Under the pieces are notes generated by a model. That model was not told where the DNA came from and searched no databases. It saw only the letters and a list, made by a program, of their open reading frames with translations. The position numbers were made by a program, and so were the translations under genes. Below are positions 58,581 through 64,000 of a stretch of DNA of 64,000 nucleotides, one piece after another. Source of the stretch: Anisodus tanguticus (lineage: Eukaryota > Streptophyta > Magnoliopsida > Solanales > Solanaceae); contig CM067539.1 of assembly GCA_034509755.1 (NCBI GenBank), positions 56,120,513 to 56,184,512 on the forward strand, written 5' to 3'. Within the stretch, counting starts at the first letter, position 1. Each line of letters starts with the position of its first letter.

Positions 58581-59395
58581 AAACTATTAACCCATGAAAA
58601 ATCTTCTTCAAAACTGCTATGACAGAAATCACCCTGTGTTATATCAAAGAAAAAGCAATGAAAACATGCTAGCTTGAAGACCTATTACTGAATTGAGATA
58701 GTGCAATTTAATTTTGCAGTTATTAATAAAAAAGAAAAATTGAATGCGGACAAGAAGAGTAGGATAGTACCACAACTAGAACATCGCTTATAAAACTTAT
58801 TGTTCTCGACAACAAGTCCTGAACCCCCTCAAACTTCACATTTCCTCTGTTTCATCTGCCAAGAGAAACAAGCATTTTGTGCCAATCAAATTTTTTGACT
58901 ATGAGGCTCAAGAAATTAAATTGAAGTTGCATTGAATTGAAACTTAGGAATGATACTTAACAAATCTCTTGTCGTACTTAAAAATTCAGAATCGGGGTTG
59001 AATTTAAAGATGAAATCTTAGGTGGGTTTTAGGATTTCATCATTTGGGTGTATTTTGCTTCTTTTTTTTTTCTCCATAAAAGATGATGATGAGGATGATG
59101 ATGATGATGACGACGAAGAGGAGGAGGAGGAGGATGAGGATGATGATGATGATGAGGAGAATGAGGATGATGATGATGATGATGACGACGACGATGACGA
59201 TCAACAAAGAGAGTGAGTATTTTTTTTTGAAATCAGATAATTTAAGAGGATTTGAAAGTTTCCATTCAAAATAGGGGTATAAGCGTGAAGTTTGAAGACG
59301 ACAGTGTATTTCTGCTCACAATCGCTAACGAATGATAAAGTTATCTAATAAAATAAAGAAGAGTGATATATTTGACCATTTTCTCTTAATTATTA
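58581..59395. other. Intergenic, includes a purine-rich microsatellite
   Basis: No gene. 59082-59211 is a GAT/GAC/GAG-type trinucleotide run that reads as an acidic ORF only because of the repeat. No splice sites or conserved context support a gene. Confidence 0.7.
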
Positions 59396-59660
59396 CTCTC
59401 TCCCAATTTATGTGACCATTTGATCGGACACGGAGTTTAAGAAATAAGGAGCACTTTGTTATGTTTATCAAATTGTTCTTACTTTAGTGTTTATTTTTAT
59501 TGATTTTTTTCATAATAAATATATCTTTAAAATTAAGTGGGATCCAACAAGTATAAAATAAAGATAATGTCACTAAATAGTTGTCAAATAAGGAAATGTG
59601 ACATTCATTTAAAAAAAATCTAAACAGAAAATTGTGTCACATAAATTAAGACGGAATAAA
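59396..59660. mobile_element. Stowaway MITE, diverged
   Basis: A 265-bp element with ends CTCTCCCAATTTATGTGAC and GTCACATAAATTAAGACGG..., flanked by TA (59394-59395 and 59661-59662). Confidence 0.75.
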
Positions 59661-59804
59661 TAGACCAGAGTAAGGGATCATTATTAATGTCGAAAGATGT
59701 GGTTTTGTTACTCTAATAATGGATAGGTAGGTTTAGTTTCAACTTTCAAGTCAGTACAATTCTGTTTTTCTCTCATATGGACACATACATATGTGGTCAG
59801 TTAA

Positions 59805-60015
59805 TTCAGCTAGGCTTATAATAACGGAGTGGTAAATATTTTTTTATTCTTTAATTCGAGGTTTTGAATTTAAGTTTTATTCCATATGGAGTGACTTTAA
59901 TTAGGGATTGTTTTACCCTCCAATGTGGTCATTGAATTTTCCGACGCGAATCTGAATTTAATCGGGCTTCAATACAAGTATCGAATACTGAGTAAGAAAC
60001 CAAAAATAAAGGTTT
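59805..60015 (+). mobile_element. SINE (tRNA-derived, TS-like)
   Basis: TTCGAGGTTTTGAATT resembles a decayed B box. The body has the GCGAATCTGAATTTAATCGG and GAGTAAGAAACCAAAAA blocks found in Solanaceae TS-type SINEs. About 210 bp; target duplication not found. Confidence 0.6.
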
Positions 60016-60325
60016 TTAGCTAGGAGTATTTGTTTTGGCGGAATGCATCGGCATCCTCTAAAATTTGTCATTGAATTATATATTTGAATTATGATTTATT
60101 TCAATTGTGTATCTGGAAACACGATAAAGTGTTTCTGTTAAACATTTTCGACTCAAATTTTAAAAAAGCTTTTGCATGTGTTCTCAAATGTCTATACGTA
60201 GATAGTTAACCACATAAAATATATCATCTCTTTTAATTATACACATCATGTTCATGTAGAACAAGCATGAGATTTTACGGTTTATTGAGGTTATTATGAA
60301 AAGTTAAAGGAGGTAATATATTTAA

Positions 60326-61482
60326 GGCTTCATTTGTTTTCATGAAGATTAGGACGTCTGAATCTGAATGCACTTTTGAATGATTAAGATGTTGTTTCTA
60401 GATCTGAACACTGAATGATTAAAATTGATTATTTTTCAACATCTTAATGTGCACAATGTATTTATTTAAATATAAAAATATACAATTCAAATAGAGAAGT
60501 AATTAAATGTTACAAAATAAATATAAATTTAATAAAATAAAAATATTATTTAATAAAAAAATAAAATATTAATGTTCACTAGTAATGGTGGAAGTGCTTT
60601 ATCCTGTGGTGGTTGATGCTTGTGACTAGTAATGGTGGTGGTGATAATTGTGATGGTGGAGCTGGTTGGTGTTGTAGTGACTGGAGTCATAGTTTTGGTT
60701 GGTATTGGTGGCGGTGATTGTGATGGTGGAGTTGGTTGATGTTAGTAATTGACGGTGGTGGTGGTAATAGCTAAAAGATGTGTTATGGTTCTGATGATAG
60801 TATTGGCGGCGATGCTAGTTATGTTGGTAAAGGTGGTTGGTAGTAAGGATTGGGACAATGGTAGTGGTAGTGGTAGTGGGGGGAGATGGCGGTGATTGTT
60901 GATATAATTATAATGATGGAGGTGGTAGATGTGGTAGTTACTGACTGTAGTGGTTGTCAGCGTCGATAGTTGTCTGTGGTGGTTGTGATGATAGAGGTGG
61001 TAGTGACAATTGTATGTTGTGGATAGTGGTGGGTGGGGGTGGTGTAGGGTGGATGGGGGTGAGGGTGGGATGAGAGTGTGATGGGGTGGAGGGGTAGGGT
61101 GGGTGGTGAGGGGGTGATGGTGGTGGTGAGTGATGGCGATGGTGGTGAGTGATGATGATAATGGTGGGATAGGGTTTGAGGGTGGGGGTGGAGGTGAAAC
61201 TTGTGGTAAAAATATCCCTTAATAATATGAAGACTTTGCTCAAGATCTTAATGATTAAGACCTATTCAGATCAAATAAGTGCGTAGATCTTAAGTGAACA
61301 TTGTGGTAAAAATTATCCCACAAAAATCCATTAATGATATTAATATTTTGCTCAAGATCTTAATTATTAAGACATATTCATATCAAATAAATGCTTAGAT
61401 CTTAAGGTAAACAAATACACTTAATAGTCTAAGGTCTGAACCATTCAAATTCAGACTTCCATTAAATGCAAACAAATGAGGT
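60326..61482. mobile_element. Putative TIR element carrying a GGT minisatellite
   Basis: Ends TTCATTTGTTTTCATGAAG (60329) and its loose inverse CATTAAATGCAAACAAATGAGG (to 61482), with GTCTGAAT on both sides in inverse order. A low-complexity GGT/GTG-rich block (60590-61200) fills the middle. 61225-61420 has a two-copy direct repeat (TTTGCTCAAGATCTTAAT...). No transposase. A clear target duplication is lacking. Confidence 0.45.
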
Positions 61483-62682
61483 AAGTGATTAACTAATTTA
61501 TATAGGTGCTTGAGAATACATGTAGAAATAGTTTCAAAATGTAAGCCAGAAAATTCTAATAGAAACGTTTTATCATATGTTCAGATGTTCAATTTAAATA
61601 ACCTATAGTATGAGCATCTAAATAAAATTACTAATAAATTTAAAAAGTCAGTCGATGTATTCTACCATTATTTCAAGAGAATGTGAATTTCCTGTAATGA
61701 TGTTAGTCGAGATTGTAGCTTTTTATAAGTGAGTCACTAATCACTCTATTAGTTTAATAAAATTCTTTATCTCTAAAAAAGATAAAGAGTTCTTCTCATA
61801 AGAAAAAAAACAATACAGTGGGTAGGGGTCGTCTCCATTGAAGCATAAAAAAAGTTTAATCTTTTTATATAATTTCATATTAGTACTTTTACAAGTTTGA
61901 TTTCGGGTATAAATCATATATAATTGATAGAATATTACAATAATTAATATAATCTATATAATCAATATAGTGTTGATTTCTAGTATAAAACTCTGAATAA
62001 GTACCGGAAACAAAATTTATATGTACTAAATTTCTATATAACTTATAAAAGTATCTATATATTATTTTAATACAAAATAAAATGTGAGATAACAAAACGT
62101 TTATTAATAATACATGAAAAACCTCATAAGAATATCCCTGATATTACTTGGTAGGGTGTTGTTTGAATAAAAATATATTGTTGAACATGCTATGGGACAA
62201 AGGAATACGCTTCTCATGGACAAGAGGCAAGCACAGAACCCAAAAAGTTAGTTGTGTTGTCAATTACTACTATAAATATTTCCTTATATAAATACTCCAA
62301 CATTTTCTTCTTTATTTATTATCATAAAGTTTATTTTTGTTGATTAATTTAATATGTGCTTTTCAAAACCTAAGGTATGTTAGGTAGGGAGGAAAGTAGT
62401 TTTAGAAAAAACATCAATTTTTTTCTGTTTGATTGGTCAAAATTTTTGAACATTTTTTTTAGAAAAATAAATTCCTTAAAAATGAGAAAAATAATTTTCT
62501 TAATAAAAATAGAAAAATTTATTTAATAAGTGACATATCGTTCTTCCCATTCTCCAACATATCCCATTTCACCCCATTCTCACAACCTACACTTCCACCA
62601 CCCCTACCCCCACCTCTACTCTCAAACTATTTATTTTAGATTATATATCATGACTTACTCACTTTGTTTGTCATACTTTGCT
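61483..62682. other. AT-rich intergenic sequence, no gene
   Basis: No credible ORF or RNA gene. A pyrimidine-rich patch (62555-62630) is low complexity. Confidence 0.65.
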
Positions 62683-62838
62683 TAGGCTTGTGCTCTAGCT
62701 TGAGCCGAGGGTCTCTCAGAAACAACCGTTCTACCTACCAAGGTAGAGGTAAGGTCTGTGTAGGTTCTACCCTTTCCAAACCCCACATTGTGGGATTTCA
62801 CTGGGTATGTTATTGTTGTTGTTGTTGTTGTTGTTTTG
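62683..62838 (-). mobile_element. SINE (Au/SolS-like), inverted
   Basis: On the minus strand: ACATACCCAGTGAAATCCCA, TGTGGGGTTTGGAAAGGGTA, CAGACCTTACCTCTACCTTG and GAGACCCTCGGCTCAAG, the same blocks as 55056-55175. A (GTT)7 microsatellite adjoins at 62812-62834. Confidence 0.72.
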
Positions 62839-64000
62839 AATTAATATTTTCTGCTTACTTATTAAATATAAAAATAAATAAATAAATTACTAGACACATT
62901 ATGCAAGACAAGGAAAGGGATAAAGTTATAAATATCTTTCCAAGTTTATTCTGCTCCTACTTAATTTGACAATTAAGTTATTGGTATCTAAGAGTTAAAA
63001 AAAAAACAATCTCATGGGAATGCAGGTTAATTAGTTACCAACAAATTAAGGTCAGCTGGTGCCCAAGTTCACTTATATAAATATATAGCAATATATTTAT
63101 ATACATATAATTTTTATATCAAATAAATGAATGTTAGATATGTATTTCTCATATTTTCACCAATTATCGATAGTTAAGTGATGTGTATTCCACTTTAATT
63201 TTAAGCTCTTATAATTAAATTATTTAACTCGAGGTAAATACTCATTACATAGCACTATTTTCATGAATAATTGTGATAAAGACTCTTTGCTCAACTAGAA
63301 ATGTGATATTCTCACTTGATTGAACACAAAACCCCACCTCAATTTAAATGTACTCCAAAAGGATTAGGTAGAATAGAACAAATATTGGGATCATTAGTTT
63401 AATGATTACAAATTTTATCCTCTAAAATCTTTTCCTCTTTTATTTTATCTTTTTGATATATTTATAAACTGACCCGTCATAAAGAAAGAACTAATAAAAG
63501 CACGATCGATGTCTTGCTTTAGCATTTTCATTTAGAGGAGAAAAGTGCAAACCAATTAAAATAATAAGGCTAATGGTAGACCACTAAACTAAATAAAGTA
63601 AGCAAAAGTTGAATTTCCACTTTGTTCATTTCAAAACCATTTTGACACACTTATGGTTAGGTGATGTCGGCTCCATGTGCTTCACAATCTTTCTTATTTT
63701 TTCATTGAACATTTAACTATAATTAGAAAATACACTTTTTCTATATGCAGAATTTGGTGAGTTAAAATATATTAGGTACATATGATATATGCTTACATAA
63801 TTAATAGTATATAATTTTTCAATATTTTATTATTTTTAAAATTTATTGAAATTATGCATTTTTCCAATTTTTGTATAGTCCGGCTTCTCTATAACAACTA
63901 CTCACTATAATAGCATTTCACTATAACAATTAAATTTCAGAGCCAATTTTTATGTTGTATTTTTCTCTCTATAACGTCTTTTTCTATAACAACAACATCA
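62839..64000. other. AT-rich intergenic sequence; element end at the window edge
   Basis: No gene. From about 63885 CTCTATAACAACTACTCACTATAA and repeated CTATAACAA motifs look like the end of a dispersed element cut by the window edge. Confidence 0.55.

Noticed and set aside
59022..59216. Acidic Asp/Glu-rich 64-codon frame
   Set aside because: Produced by a GAT/GAC/GAG microsatellite; no gene context.
60938..61243. Pro/His-rich 101-codon frame on the minus strand
   Set aside because: Translation of the GGT-rich minisatellite; no start context, conserved domain or splice sites.

Overview
The window is plant nuclear DNA, AT-rich and dominated by transposable elements. A eudicot, most likely of the nightshade family (Solanaceae), is suggested by several SINE-like sequences with tRNA-type A and B boxes, a hAT MITE with a GGGGCGGAGCTAG-type end, Stowaway MITEs, Ty1/Copia elements, an endogenous pararetrovirus and an intron-rich NIMA-related kinase gene. 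This placement is inference; no species is claimed. Only one host gene looks functional.

Layout. (1) 1-26337 is a tandem segmental duplication. The proximal copy covers 1-12025 and the distal copy 14217-21560, continuing into a Copia element (B) that ends at 26337. Each copy has its own private retrotransposon. The proximal copy holds element A (2688-11112), a head-to-head palindromic Copia element flanked by a 5-bp target-site duplication (TSD). The distal copy holds element C (14578-18209), an internally deleted Copia element. Each copy shows the empty site of the other's insertion. Element B was there before the duplication, and one duplication breakpoint lies just inside it. A likely solo Gypsy-type LTR (12141-14188) carrying tandem repeats separates the two copies. 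(2) 26338-33670 has no recognisable gene. It holds SINE-like pieces, Stowaway MITEs, a probable Gypsy LTR remnant and a 1.1-kb solo LTR (31294-32393) related to element C. (3) 33671-47250 is a degenerate endogenous caulimovirid-like element arranged as a giant inverted dimer. Each arm has leader, tRNA-Met primer site, movement protein, capsid with zinc knuckle, aspartic protease and a second uncharacterised ORF. Neither arm has a recognisable reverse transcriptase or RNase H. A promoter-like region survives only at the right end.

(4) 48296-55344 on the minus strand is a NEK6/IBO1-type NIMA-related kinase gene. I resolved it into 14 coding exons with a 963-codon reading frame and intact kinase motifs. 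Its introns carry MITEs and a SINE, and an 82-bp tandem repeat lies directly upstream of its start. (5) 56500-64000 has a truncated Copia element (D), microsatellites and minisatellites, a Stowaway MITE and SINEs, and no supported host gene.

Order of events inferred from the sequence: B inserted, its 3' LTR lost about 130 bp, the segment was duplicated in tandem, then A entered the proximal copy and C the distal copy. Elements A and the pararetrovirus are both near-palindromes, so transcripts crossing them could fold into long double-stranded RNA and feed small-RNA silencing. That is inference and testable.
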